From: Haloarcula sebkhae
GTDB taxonomy: Archaea > Halobacteriota > Halobacteria > Halobacteriales > Haloarculaceae
Reading direction: 5' to 3'
Assembly: GCF_014647415.1 (NCBI RefSeq)
Contig: NZ_BMPD01000010.1
Location: 1-64,000, forward strand
Length of the DNA stretch: 64,000 nt
The first letter of the stretch is position 1; each line of letters starts with the position of its first letter. The position numbers and the translations under genes were made by a program. Shown in pieces: positions 26,290 to 34,865 of this stretch. The notes beneath the pieces were generated by a model that saw nothing but the letters and a program-made list of their open reading frames with translations, was not told the origin of the DNA and did no database searches.

Positions 26290-27312
26290 ATGGATCGGCT
26301 TCCGCCTGAGTACGACGCTACGCCCGGGGGTGACGCCCTCGAAGCAGCCATCGAGAAACGACTGGTCGATATCGACTCCGGACGCTACCGAACGAACGTC
26401 GCCAGCGTGCTGCGGAAGTTCGCGGCATGGAGTCGGGACCAGCATGGTATCACCACCCCCAAGGACATTGACGATGATCTCTGCCGGCAGTACGCTCGTG
26501 ATCTAGCCCGAGCCGACGATCGGGACGATATCTCACCTGAGACTGCCCGCCGCTACTTCGCCTACGTCCGCTCATTTCTCACGTGGACTGTCTACGAGGG
26601 CCTGATTCCGACGAACCCAGCCAAGACCAACCACGCCGAAGGCCCGCTTCCGACCGACGAGACTGAAACTGACCAACAGTACTGGACCACACGCGACCGC
26701 GAAGCCATTTGCGCGACTGCCACTGCCCGCGTCGACGAAGCTGGCGAAAGCAGCGACGTCGACCGCACGGCGGCATACCGCGATCAGGCACTCGTCTTCC
26801 TACTCGCGTACTCAGGTGCACGTAGTGCGGAACTCGTCGCTGTTTCTGATGATGAAGAACGGAACGGCCTGCGGTGGCGACACGTCGACCTCGATGCTGG
26901 CACGATGCAGGTATTCGGCAAAAACCGAACTCGTGAGTCTGCGCCGATCCTTGACGACGCGCTCCGGCCACTCCGCCGCTGGAAACGACTGCGAGAGCCG
27001 GATGAAGACGAAGCCGTGTTCCCCAGACTCGACAACGCGGCGAAAGCCATGGACCCAACGCCGTCGATCACAACTCAGTCAGCCCGCAACATCCTCGCCG
27101 ATCTCTGTGAGTGGTCTGAGTATGACTTCGAGGAACCGCTGAAACCACACGGCGCTCGCCGTGGCCTCGGGCGAGAAATCTATCGCGAAAACCCACAGCT
27201 GGCGCAGGACGTACTCAGACACAAGTCCATCGAGACAACACACGAGGGCTACGCGCAAGAAGCCGCGAAGCGGACCCGTGACGAGGCGAACAATATCATC
27301 AGCGGTGAGTAG
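26290..27312 (+). CDS. Tyrosine recombinase/integrase
   Basis: 340 residues. An N-terminal SAM-like core-binding domain (residues 1-110) precedes a catalytic domain with the first Arg in YSGARSAELVAV. HGARR supplies His-x-x-Arg, and LRHKSIETTHEGYAQ supplies the late His and the nucleophile Tyr. All catalytic residues seem intact. Likely the enzyme that integrated the AT-rich island to its right, or a resolvase of the replicon. A second fragment of the same gene type lies at 32430-32531. Confidence 0.9.
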   Translation: MDRLPPEYDATPGGDALEAAIEKRLVDIDSGRYRTNVASVLRKFAAWSRDQHGITTPKDIDDDLCRQYARDLARADDRDDISPETARRYFAYVRSFLTWTVYEGLIPTNPAKTNHAEGPLPTDETETDQQYWTTRDREAICATATARVDEAGESSDVDRTAAYRDQALVFLLAYSGARSAELVAVSDDEERNGLRWRHVDLDAGTMQVFGKNRTRESAPILDDALRPLRRWKRLREPDEDEAVFPRLDNAAKAMDPTPSITTQSARNILADLCEWSEYDFEEPLKPHGARRGLGREIYRENPQLAQDVLRHKSIETTHEGYAQEAAKRTRDEANNIISGE

Positions 27313-27645
27313 ACTGAGTGAGTCAAACCCAGCCAGTCATAGAATACTTCATACACCTCTGCTACTGACAACAACTGGACTGGTTGAGAGCTTTTACTAC
27401 CAAATGGCCCCGTACGGGTCAATGGTGCGCTCGTAGTATGATAGGTGAGTGCCAGTCAGTGTCAGCGATATGTCTACATTTTAGACTGGCTTTCCAGACG
27501 CTACTAATATATGTAAATTGATATATTACAATCCGCTTAGATAAGAAAATATAGATAACCGACATATTATATAATGTAATCTAATATACTAATTTTACAT
27601 CTAGGAACATAAACTTACTTATAAGACAAAACTCATCCAAAATAC
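27313..27645. other. AT-rich intergenic region
   Basis: About 330 bp; the last 160 bp are markedly AT-rich with repeated atatat/taatat stretches before the start of a low-GC operon. Likely promoter region; an origin-like role cannot be excluded. No gene seen. Confidence 0.4.
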
Positions 27646-28140
27646 ATGACGACTGTTGCGCTTGAGCATTCCCGTGAAGATTCGAAGACAATTATTTGTG
27701 CCAGCATGGAGCGGATGCAGTCAATTGATGCCTATACAGATGAAGGTCAACGTATTGTCGGAAAACAGGAAGCTTCTTTAACTGGAGGCAACGGTGCCCG
27801 GTTAACCGTAGATATTCCTGAGATGCAGGAAAGTGAAAATAAAACGGTTGTCGAGGTGAACGCTGAGAAGCAGGTATCTATGGACATGGCTACAAATCCA
27901 GAGGATATTAAATCAGAGTTTCTTGACATAGCTAACGATCTCCGAGAAGAGAATGTAGACGACCTTCTTGATGATTTAGCTCAAGATATATCTCCCCAAG
28001 AATCCAAAGAAGTTGCGAACTCAAGCGAATTTGGAGATGACCAGTCAACAATGGGCGTCCGATTTATTATTACATTCATCGTTATGATGGCATTTACTGT
28101 CCTCTTTGGGTTAATGATGACCGCAGCGATGATGCCATAA
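27646..28140 (+). CDS. Hypothetical protein with C-terminal membrane anchor
   Basis: 164 residues. The first 130 are soluble and acidic. The last 28 (VRFIITFIVMMAFTVLFGLMM) form one transmembrane helix, so it is tail-anchored. The gene is AT-rich compared with the cyd and Dpp loci, indicating a foreign origin. The next gene follows after 3 bp. No family recognised. Confidence 0.65.
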   Translation: MTTVALEHSREDSKTIICASMERMQSIDAYTDEGQRIVGKQEASLTGGNGARLTVDIPEMQESENKTVVEVNAEKQVSMDMATNPEDIKSEFLDIANDLREENVDDLLDDLAQDISPQESKEVANSSEFGDDQSTMGVRFIITFIVMMAFTVLFGLMMTAAMMP

Positions 28141-28143
28141 AAT

Positions 28144-28524
28144 ATGAGCGATAGTCAGAAAGTCATAGCTATTGGTGCTTTAATTTCAATAGTTGGAATT
28201 GTAACCCTATTGACTGGAATCACTATGCCTGCAACGTCGACGCATACGTCAGAGGCATGCATTGACGACCCTACAAGCTTTGGACAAGACTGTTACACCA
28301 GCTCAGTGAAAACTACTAATCCAATAAGAGGACCGACAATTGGGATTGGAATTCTATCTATTATAGGAGGTGTCGGAATCATCGCTATGAGAAATAGTAG
28401 TACCCAAGCTTCTCAACAGAAAGGGGAATACGATGGCGAAGTGGAAGGTAGCTTTACAAATAAATTGCGAGAACGACAAAAGGAACCAAATCGCAGATCG
28501 ACTTCTGAGCCCGATTCTGAGTAA
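28144..28524 (+). CDS. Small membrane protein
   Basis: 126 residues with two membrane helices (about residues 7-30 and 62-80). A Cys-containing external loop (EACIDDP...GQDCYTS) could carry a disulfide, and the tail is charged and cytoplasmic. AT-rich, in an apparent operon with the preceding tail-anchored protein. Function unknown. Confidence 0.6.
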   Translation: MSDSQKVIAIGALISIVGIVTLLTGITMPATSTHTSEACIDDPTSFGQDCYTSSVKTTNPIRGPTIGIGILSIIGGVGIIAMRNSSTQASQQKGEYDGEVEGSFTNKLRERQKEPNRRSTSEPDSE

Positions 28525-28594
28525 TAGCTCTTCACTGACATTACAGAAACCCTGACATACTGTGATCACTGTGTTTCCTGAATTGTCTCCGCAT

Positions 28595-28783
28595 TCAGAG
28601 TTGATGATCGCGACGACGAGACAGAGGGATGGTGGAAAAAGGCTTGACCTCAGGTTTAGACGCGGTCTCGGGAGTACGTCCGCCCGAGATGGAGTTTCTC
28701 AATAATTCGTTGGTTCGTTCAATTGCAGCATGCCGGTTATACGTCCTGATAGCCTGCGAGATTACCGAAATAATTTGCTCCAT
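28595..28783 (-). CDS. Possible 62-residue hypothetical protein
   Basis: Short minus-strand ORF with an N-terminal helix (MEQIISVISQAIRTYNRHAAIERTNELLRNS) and a basic C-terminus. Lies 12 bp after the lipoprotein gene on the same strand. No domain recognised; basic composition is unlike typical haloarchaeal proteins, so it may be a remnant. Confidence 0.25.
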   Translation of the reverse strand: MEQIISVISQAIRTYNRHAAIERTNELLRNSISGGRTPETASKPEVKPFSTIPLSRRRDHQL

Positions 28784-28795
28784 AAGAACGCGGCG

Positions 28796-29590
28796 CTAAT
28801 CACTACGATATACTAATGCTTCATTTTCTAGACTTTCTGGAGTCCGTGGATACTTATCTGCGGCAGAATATAGTTTTGAAATCGCTTTTTCTTGAAGATC
28901 TTCTGCCTCAGAAACACTCTCCTCAAAGCTGGCATCATTATCTAAATATGATTTACATTCTCTCTCGAACAGAGAGGCAGCAGACTTCAGATGCCTTGTC
29001 GCTGCTAATCCATTTCTTACTGGTTTCACGAATAAATCTTGATTCTTAACATCGCACTGGTCAATAAACTGCTCACATTCTTCCCAAGGCGGGTCAAAGT
29101 GTGTCGTTCCATTAATTCGATTGTCTAAGTATTCTTGTAGCTCTCGAAGTTTTTCAATGGCATCATAAAATCGGTCATTTCTCATATCGTACAAAGCACT
29201 TTGATCTGTTGTCCTTACAATTAATGAGATGACCGTATCTCCTTCGTCTCTCCGTTCCACCACTAAGCCCTGAATATAGTTTGCGTCAACACCCGTATTC
29301 TCTTTCAACATTATCCCGTCGGGCCCCATTATAACTCCTAAATTTTCTTGTGCACTTTCAAGAACATCATAACCATCTTCATACAAACCAACCGCATACT
29401 CTGTTCTATCGGCGGGAGTTTCTATATACGGCTGTGGATAGCATTTCTTGCTATTCGTTGTTTGTCGCCTTTCGGTCGTAGTCTCTGATTCTATACTCTC
29501 TGACGAACTACTACTTGCACACCCTGCAAATAGAATAGTTGAAGCGGCAATCACCTGACGACGTGATAAGTGCATGGTGATTCTATTCAT
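28796..29590 (-). CDS. Twin-arginine lipoprotein, unknown function
   Basis: 264 residues (an ATG at 29575 is an alternative start). LSRRQVIAASTILFAGCASS is a Tat signal with lipobox FAGC, followed by a Ser/Glu/Thr linker. The mature part is charged and largely alpha-helical with several Cys (CEQFIDQCD, ERECKSY). AT-rich like the surrounding island. A surface-anchored accessory protein; no family recognised. Confidence 0.7.
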   Translation of the reverse strand: MNRITMHLSRRQVIAASTILFAGCASSSSSESIESETTTERRQTTNSKKCYPQPYIETPADRTEYAVGLYEDGYDVLESAQENLGVIMGPDGIMLKENTGVDANYIQGLVVERRDEGDTVISLIVRTTDQSALYDMRNDRFYDAIEKLRELQEYLDNRINGTTHFDPPWEECEQFIDQCDVKNQDLFVKPVRNGLAATRHLKSAASLFERECKSYLDNDASFEESVSEAEDLQEKAISKLYSAADKYPRTPESLENEALVYRSD

Positions 29591-29759
29591 CTAACCCTCA
29601 ATAGATATTTCCAACAAACTATGCCCATAGGTAATTATACCTCTCTAAATGATTTTCACCGAGTATATACGCGCCCGTCTTGGTAGTGACCGTAGATCTC
29701 TCCGCTCCGTGCCTTTCACCAGTGGAACAGGGTCCTTTGTCCCTCAGGCAAGGAGGTGT

Positions 29760-29951
29760 TCATAGTTCTGCGAAAGCGTCGTCGATGACGCTGGCACTGT
29801 GAGCGTTCAGGTACGGCTCTATCGCGGCGAAGCTATCCCAGCCACCGACCGCCATAGCCACGCGCGGGTTCATCTGTTCGTCTACCAGCAGGCGCTGTGC
29901 GAACCACCGCCGGAGATCGTGGGTGCTCACTTTCTGAAAGTCGTCGTCGGC
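29760..29951 (-). pseudogene. C-terminal remnant of a tyrosine recombinase
   Basis: The minus-strand reading contains STHDLRRWFAQRL (His-x-x-Arg) and GGWDSFAAIEPYL (late aromatic position and nucleophile Tyr), the last 60 residues of an XerC/D-like integrase. The catalytic Arg and N-terminal domain are missing. It belongs to a different subfamily from the integrase at 26290, whose late motif is LRHKSIETT. Confidence 0.7.
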
Positions 29952-30063
29952 CGCCTGGCTTCCTACCGAGAGAGGTCCGATTGCCAACGGTAGTGCAGTC
30001 GGTTCGCCTTCGTGTCCAAACGTGCCTGATTCCGACGCGTGCGAGGTCTTTTGATACCCGTAA

Positions 30064-30534
30064 TCAACGGGAGGAGAGGGCTTGCTGTGGAGAGTCGGTG
30101 AAGCTCGACCCAAACTGCTGCTTTTGCATGACTACTTTCTCTTCTAATGTGGTGAGGAACCGCTTCGCAGCGAGTACTGCCTCATTGACTTCAGCCTCGT
30201 CACATTCAAAGTACACATCACAAAGGTAGTAATTCGGATTCCGGGATTTCGATGAAGACGTACTGTAATCCCATTGCTTGAGCTCTCGGCCTGCATCGTC
30301 GAGTATCCACCTCGCAACACCATGCTGGTAGTGCTTCTCACGGTCATCGGTCTGGTAGTTCTTATAATATCGAGACGGTGTTGGGATGTCGCCGATGAGA
30401 ACCTCAACTGTCCCATCGTCGTTGTCGAAGAGGAAGATCGTAGCGTCCTTGTTCGTGAACGGAGTCGCGATGGAATAGCTGACATTTGCATCCTCACCTT
30501 TGCGGCTTGAGCGCGAGCGTCGACTGTTGGCCAT
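30064..30534 (-). CDS. Hypothetical protein divergent from the tandem-RHH regulator
   Basis: 156 residues from the ATG at 30534. A basic, Ser/Arg-rich N-terminus (MANSRRSRSSRKG) precedes an alpha/beta domain rich in Tyr. A TATA-like box (agtataatac on the minus strand, 30558-30567) lies about 27 bp upstream, suggesting a leaderless transcript. The 7-5-7 palindrome 30575-30593 sits between it and the divergent regulator gene. Function unknown. Confidence 0.6.
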   Translation of the reverse strand: MANSRRSRSSRKGEDANVSYSIATPFTNKDATIFLFDNDDGTVEVLIGDIPTPSRYYKNYQTDDREKHYQHGVARWILDDAGRELKQWDYSTSSSKSRNPNYYLCDVYFECDEAEVNEAVLAAKRFLTTLEEKVVMQKQQFGSSFTDSPQQALSSR

Positions 30535-30574
30535 ACGGATACGATTCATAGCCACTGTATTATACTTTTCGCCA

Positions 30575-30593
30575 AATCGTCGAATAGACGATT
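30575..30593. promoter_or_regulatory. Palindromic operator candidate of the tandem-RHH regulator
   Basis: AATCGTC-GAATA-GACGATT, a perfect 7-5-7 inverted repeat in the divergent promoter region. It is flanked by the TATA boxes of the minus-strand gene (30558-30567) and of the regulator (tttttatctt, 30611-30620). Confidence 0.6.
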
Positions 30594-30639
30594 CGATATA
30601 TTGCCAAGACTTTTTATCTTTCTCTCGGTTACTCCAAGC

Positions 30640-31086
30640 ATGGCAACCTCACTGAACCCACGGGTTGAATACGAACTTAAAGAACTCATATCGGACCTCG
30701 CTGGGCGTGACCATACTATCAGTGAAACTGCGGCTGATCTCATCCAGATCGGAGTTACGATCCGCAAAGAGGAGCTGGAACCGGAGATTGTAGGACCACT
30801 CGGTATCCCACGCCCGTTTGCGAAAATCAGTTTGGGAGACCAAACGGGGGAACTTCGGACAGAGATTTCTGATGCATTGGCGGACGAACTCGTCTCCGAG
30901 TTCGACAACAAACCCAACACGGCAACACGGGAAGCAATCCGACTCGGTATCCTGGCAGTTGCTGAGGATGAATTTACTGTTGAAGGCCCAGCTGGGGGTC
31001 CACGGCCGTTTGCGCAGATCGAATTTGAGACTCTCGAGGATGCGGAGGTTCTGAACCTAATCAAAGACCTGCAGGCTCGACTTTAA
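30640..31086 (+). CDS. Tandem ribbon-helix-helix-like regulator
   Basis: 148 residues from the ATG at 30640, about 27 bp after the TATA box tttttatctt. The protein is an internal duplication. Residues about 8-65 contain SETAADLIQIGV and end in GPLGIPRPFAKI; residues about 75-132 contain TATREAIRLGIL and end in GPAGGPRPFAQI. Each half resembles an RHH DNA-binding unit with a shared trailing motif, so one chain may act like a built-in dimer. The adjacent palindrome is the likely operator. Confidence 0.65.
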   Translation: MATSLNPRVEYELKELISDLAGRDHTISETAADLIQIGVTIRKEELEPEIVGPLGIPRPFAKISLGDQTGELRTEISDALADELVSEFDNKPNTATREAIRLGILAVAEDEFTVEGPAGGPRPFAQIEFETLEDAEVLNLIKDLQARL

Positions 31087-31259
31087 TTGGATGTTCCACT
31101 CTCATGGAAGCTCACCGGGCATTTCTACTGTATCGATGAGCCAGTCTGTGAGTTCAATAACCCTGCTGTCTCACAGCCTATTCGCTTCCCAACTTCTCAA
31201 CTAACACGCGATATGAAATTTATACAAATATATATGTCACATAATTCTAAGATGAGAGC

Positions 31260-31802
31260 ATGGGTAAAAGTCGTCGAAATGTGTTGCTTGCGGTTTTTCT
31301 CGGGGTAGGAGCGCTAAAAGCCGGTGGGGATTATTTTGGCAACCAATCTGCCGAAGGGAGCGATAATCAGTCAAGCGAAGGAACAGATGGTGTTGACCTT
31401 GATGATGTCGGGACTCTCGAAGATCTACAAGCGACACCGTCGGCACAGTCTGAGACTCTATATCATGAACGACAAAACGTGTTGCTACAACCCGGACAGG
31501 GTTTCGCTGAAACCTTTCGCAATACCGGCGAAAATACACTCAGAGTCCGGATACCCGAGTTTCCCACAGTTGGTGGATTCGCTGGGCTGTATACATATCA
31601 AGAATGGACTCGTATTCGTGATCAAGTTGAACAAGGGGGCGACTGGGAAACGGGTGACCCTCTAGAAACGATTCCAGTAGACCCAGAACAGTCCGTATAT
31701 GAGTTCCCAGTTGAGATGGATGGTCGATATGCCCTCGTATTACGGCTTAGAGAGTCATCTTCTGAGACCAATGTTGAATTTGAATATTGGGTCTTCGACT
31801 GA
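31260..31802 (+). CDS. Secreted or membrane-anchored hypothetical protein
   Basis: 180 residues. The N-terminus (GKSRRNVLLAVFLGVGALKAGG) is a short basic plus hydrophobic signal with twin Arg. It is followed by an acidic Ser/Glu/Asp linker and a beta-rich domain ending FEYWVFD. No lipobox Cys. Likely exported; function unknown. Confidence 0.65.
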   Translation: MGKSRRNVLLAVFLGVGALKAGGDYFGNQSAEGSDNQSSEGTDGVDLDDVGTLEDLQATPSAQSETLYHERQNVLLQPGQGFAETFRNTGENTLRVRIPEFPTVGGFAGLYTYQEWTRIRDQVEQGGDWETGDPLETIPVDPEQSVYEFPVEMDGRYALVLRLRESSSETNVEFEYWVFD

Positions 31803-32056
31803 TTCTGCTAAATGGTCTTTGTGAGAGAAACCACGTCAAATCTCACAGACAACGCAAGCCATCATTCATCTTCTGAATCCGCACTGTAGCACGTGCTCCG
31901 TTAGGGCCGTTTATACGGCCTATCGCCACCTACTCTCCACCGAAGTTCTGTACCGGAGGCCGACGACAGAGGCCGACTCTTAAATAGGAGAGAGACTTGC
32001 CTCAGAGCAGCGTAATTCCAGTTATACGAGAAATCTCTAACGCTCTTGTGTAGAAC

Positions 32057-32189
32057 ATTGTTGGTGGAGAGCAGTCCGGCGATTTTCTATACTTTGAGCT
32101 GGCGACACGGTTCTCCAGATATGAAGCGGGGCCGGCCGAACAAGGAGACCTATCGGCCAGACCCCAACGACGGAGTGGTCACCAACAAT
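32057..32189. repeat. 133-bp segment with terminal inverted repeats
   Basis: ATTGTTGGTG at 32057-32066 and CACCAACAAT at 32180-32189 are perfect 10-bp inverted repeats. The interior has a short basic reading (MKRGRPNKETYRPDP) without a full gene. May be a miniature transposable element. Confidence 0.4.
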
Positions 32190-32429
32190 TTACGCCACAA
32201 GAGCGATCTCTAAAAAAGGTTCAGACGTTATGCTGACTACATACTCTGTACTGACCGATTCACGGCTTATTGGACAAGTCGTTGCTGGTGAAGTCGCTTG
32301 TTCAGTAACTCCTGTTTGCATTCGCTGATTCAGAGAATGCACATTGACATCTTTTACACCACCTATGTAACAAGAACTCGTGGCCGTCGAATATGCCCTT
32401 GCGGGCGTTTTCGCCCTCCTCGAGGCGTA

Positions 32430-32531
32430 TTGCGGCACAAGTCCATCGAGACAACATACGAAGGCTACGCACGGGAGGCCGCGAAACGAACGCGGGACGA
32501 AGCGAACGATATCATCGGTGGTGGGGAATAA
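32430..32531 (+). pseudogene. C-terminal remnant of an integrase
   Basis: The reading LRHKSIETTYEGYAREAAKR to the stop at 32531 corresponds to the last 33-34 residues of the intact integrase at 26290-27312, with a few substitutions. The N-terminal nine-tenths is absent. Same orientation as the intact gene, 5.2 kb downstream. Confidence 0.8.
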
Positions 32532-32721
32532 AAACAGAGGGCTGTTACCTAATCTGTCGAGAAACTGCTCATTAGGTGGTATTATTCAGTATCGACTGCT
32601 GAATATAGGAGTTCCATACAGCAATCGAGATACTCCGGTTCAGGAAGTATCAACTGAATCGGCTGATCACGAGGTGTGCAAAGTAACCCCAAATATCATA
32701 TAGCTTCTAATAGGAATTGAA

Positions 32722-33216
32722 ATGATGTCCACAAATTGGAAATTGGTATCTAATCCTAGTAGCCCGTCCCCACTAGATGTTGTATGGTGCTGCTTTTCTC
32801 GCTTAAGTTCAAGTCAGAATATTCTGATGGAATCTCCATACGGCAGTTTCTTGCACGTAGATCACTCAGCTGTAGCAAACGTACTGGGCGTTGAATTAGA
32901 TGCACTTATGAGAGCTCTATCAATGGATTCTGCCCCAGACCAGAGTTCTCGTATCAAGATGTTTTTAGATGGCGAATTTCCATTAGTAATGGTCATGAGA
33001 AAGAACGGAGCCATTCCAGTCAATGGACGCCGCCTCTCGTCTCTCCCAAGAAAGACAGAAATGCCTGTTCAGCTTGAATTCTGCGGTGAAAATCCGTATA
33101 AGCCGCCAAGAAGTAAGAATGGCAGTACGTTTTCTGCCCACTCAAAATCAGGGTCCACTGTCATTGGGAGCAGTAGGAGCGGGTCTAAAAATGATCTAAT
33201 TGACGGCCCCATGTGA
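32722..33216 (+). CDS. Hypothetical protein
   Basis: 164 residues, AT-rich gene (start 32722 or 32725). Mixed composition with a Ser/Gly/Lys-rich C-terminal tail (GSTFSAHSKSGSTVIGSSRSG) that is less acidic than usual for haloarchaea. No domain recognised. It may be a recently acquired or decaying gene at the right edge of the AT-rich island. Confidence 0.45.
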   Translation: MMSTNWKLVSNPSSPSPLDVVWCCFSRLSSSQNILMESPYGSFLHVDHSAVANVLGVELDALMRALSMDSAPDQSSRIKMFLDGEFPLVMVMRKNGAIPVNGRRLSSLPRKTEMPVQLEFCGENPYKPPRSKNGSTFSAHSKSGSTVIGSSRSGSKNDLIDGPM

Positions 33217-33345
33217 ACTGAATACACCAAGTCCCAACCATCGACCATTAGTCTGGAGTGCTGAGAATATTCGCGGCACCTTGCTGTATAACAGAAACTG
33301 GATAAAACTGCTTCAGGATCTTCGGTAGGAGCCAAGCAGAGAGTC

Positions 33346-33600
33346 TTACTCGTCGACTTCCTCGTCTTGTTTGGGCTGAATATCCCGGAGTCGGCCACTG
33401 ATATCCTCTTCGTGCTCTTCTAAGAGCGTGTGGAACTCTGCAATCGTTTCCTCAGCAGTCTCACCTTTCGCCTTGATCGTCACAGTGTCTTCGTCTCGTG
33501 TCCCGGTTCCTCGTTTCAGCCGAGCCTCCATGCTACAGCCGACATCTGTTCGTTCTACTTTCTCAACTGAGTCTGGATCTTCGTCTGTTTCGTTTGACAT
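33346..33600 (-). CDS. Small acidic protein (DUF7389-like)
   Basis: 84 residues from the ATG at 33600; earlier ATGs lie within the leader. Core VGCSMEARLKRGTGTRDEDTVTIKAKGETAEE resembles a small haloarchaeal plasmid family (DUF7389 from memory). The long type of T4-hairpin leader is upstream. Function unknown; first gene at the left end of the 33-54 kb minus-strand block. Confidence 0.65.
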   Translation of the reverse strand: MSNETDEDPDSVEKVERTDVGCSMEARLKRGTGTRDEDTVTIKAKGETAEETIAEFHTLLEEHEEDISGRLRDIQPKQDEEVDE

Positions 33601-33629
33601 GGTTCTTCTCAGGACGCTCTCACTGGAAC

Positions 33630-33657
33630 GCCCCTCACCCGACTGGGGCACACAAAA
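33630..33657 (-). promoter_or_regulatory. T4-hairpin leader element (long type)
   Basis: TTTTGTG then stem GCCCC / GGGGC; followed towards the gene by CCAGTGAGAGCG as in the 4003 copy. ATG of the target gene at 33600. Confidence 0.75.
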
Positions 33658-33663
33658 CAGCCC

Positions 33664-34482
33664 CTAATCGCTGCTCTCGAACGCACCCAGACTGGCCTGT
33701 TCACTCGGAACAGACGCCGTAACCGGAGTTGTTCGATCCTCCGAGCCCGCTCTCTCTGTTGCTCTGGACTGGGTGCCGTCCTCGACCGTGTTCTCGAAGG
33801 CATCGGTCACCCACTCACGAAGTTCAGAAACTTCCTCCTCGTCGAGCTCGCGAACGCTGCCACCCAACGCAGAGTACGAGGTTTGCCACGCTTGCTGAAA
33901 CTCGACAGTCAACGAGTCGCCCTGGATAACGTAGGCGTCCAGATTCAGGAAACAACAGTTCAGCGCTGTCATCCGGGCACAAAGAGGGTCTTTGTCCTGC
34001 CCGAAAAATAGCGCGTCTGGCTGTTTTCGACCGGCGACTAGTAGCATCCGACCGCTCCCACAGGCCGGGTCAAGAACCGTCTGCCGGCCGTGAGTTTCAC
34101 TCTCGCCTGCAACGCCGGCGATTTCAGCCATCATCTCGCAGACCGTATGCGGCGTGAAGTGCTGGCCGAAGGCATCGCTTGACATGCCATACTCCTCGTA
34201 AGCAGCGCCCAGAACGTCAGCATCGGTGGCTACCATTCGTTCTTGGAGCTGGCCGAACGCTTTCGAGAAGAGGTCGACTGACCGTTTCCCCTCGGGATGG
34301 TCCATGTCGCCGCGCGTGCGGTAGTCGTCGACAATCTCCAGATATGGATCGTCCCGGCGCTGCAGCGCAAACAGCATGAGGTTGACCCAGTCTTGGAAGA
34401 CCGTGTGGGCGCTGTGCCCTCGTTGACGGATCTGCTCAAGCGTTTCAACAATCTCGTCGACGTCGATTTGTGGAGAAGCCAT
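33664..34482 (-). CDS. N6-adenine methylase-like protein lacking the NPPY motif
   Basis: 272 residues. HsdM-type features: QHFTPHTVCEMMAEIAG and the SAM-binding motif I TVLDPACGSGRMLL, then FFGQDKDPLCARMTALNC. The catalytic (D/N)PP(Y/F) expected after VIQGDSL is absent; the sequence instead runs into QQAWQTSYSALGG. It may therefore bind SAM/DNA without methylating, or use a different motif. No HsdR or HsdS gene nearby. T4-hairpin leader directly upstream. Confidence 0.75.
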   Translation of the reverse strand: MASPQIDVDEIVETLEQIRQRGHSAHTVFQDWVNLMLFALQRRDDPYLEIVDDYRTRGDMDHPEGKRSVDLFSKAFGQLQERMVATDADVLGAAYEEYGMSSDAFGQHFTPHTVCEMMAEIAGVAGESETHGRQTVLDPACGSGRMLLVAGRKQPDALFFGQDKDPLCARMTALNCCFLNLDAYVIQGDSLTVEFQQAWQTSYSALGGSVRELDEEEVSELREWVTDAFENTVEDGTQSRATERAGSEDRTTPVTASVPSEQASLGAFESSD

Positions 34483-34483
34483 G

Positions 34484-34511
34484 CTCTCTCAGCCCAGAGA
34501 GAGTCACAAAA
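34484..34511 (-). promoter_or_regulatory. T4-hairpin leader element
   Basis: TTTTGTG then stem CTCTCT / AGAGAG with a 6-nt loop, one base before the ATG at 34482. The T4 run starts 29 nt before the start codon. Confidence 0.75.
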
Positions 34512-34539
34512 CCTGGCCTGCCGACAGTCGTGAATCTAG

Positions 34540-34812
34540 TCAGTTGTAGTACTTATTCTTCCAGTCACGCCGGGCTTGAATCTCTCGACGCCCACGATTG
34601 GTGATACGGTAGGCATTCGTCCGCTGATCCTTCTTCCCTTTCTCAACGAGACCTTTGTCGATGAGCGTATCCAGATTTGGATAAAGTCGGCCGTAATGAA
34701 CCGTCTTCTCGTAGTACTCTTCCATTTCGTCTTTGATCGCGACACCAGCCGGTTTGGATTTCCCAGCGACTACGAACAATAAGTCTCGTTGGAATCCTGT
34801 CAGGTCATGCAT
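34540..34812 (-). CDS. PadR-like winged-helix regulator
   Basis: 90 residues from the ATG at 34812. LTGFQRDLLFVVAG...GRLYPNLDTLIDKGLVEKG...NAYRITNRGRREIQARRDWKNKY is a PadR-type winged helix. It is a paralog of the 15063-15389 protein. Unlike its neighbours it has no T4-hairpin leader; the upstream DNA is AT-rich (ttacaatattacat), a more conventional promoter. Candidate regulator of this module. Confidence 0.8.
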   Translation of the reverse strand: MHDLTGFQRDLLFVVAGKSKPAGVAIKDEMEEYYEKTVHYGRLYPNLDTLIDKGLVEKGKKDQRTNAYRITNRGRREIQARRDWKNKYYN

Positions 34813-34865
34813 ATTCGCGGTTACAATATTACATACATGAGCATATTGGTATGAAATCGCCGTTT

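Larger units (their letters stand above)
31803..32721. other. About 900 bp of mobile-element debris
   Basis: No intact gene. Contains a 133-bp segment bounded by 10-bp inverted repeats (32057-32189) and the C-terminal coding remnant of an integrase (32430-32531). Confidence 0.5.
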
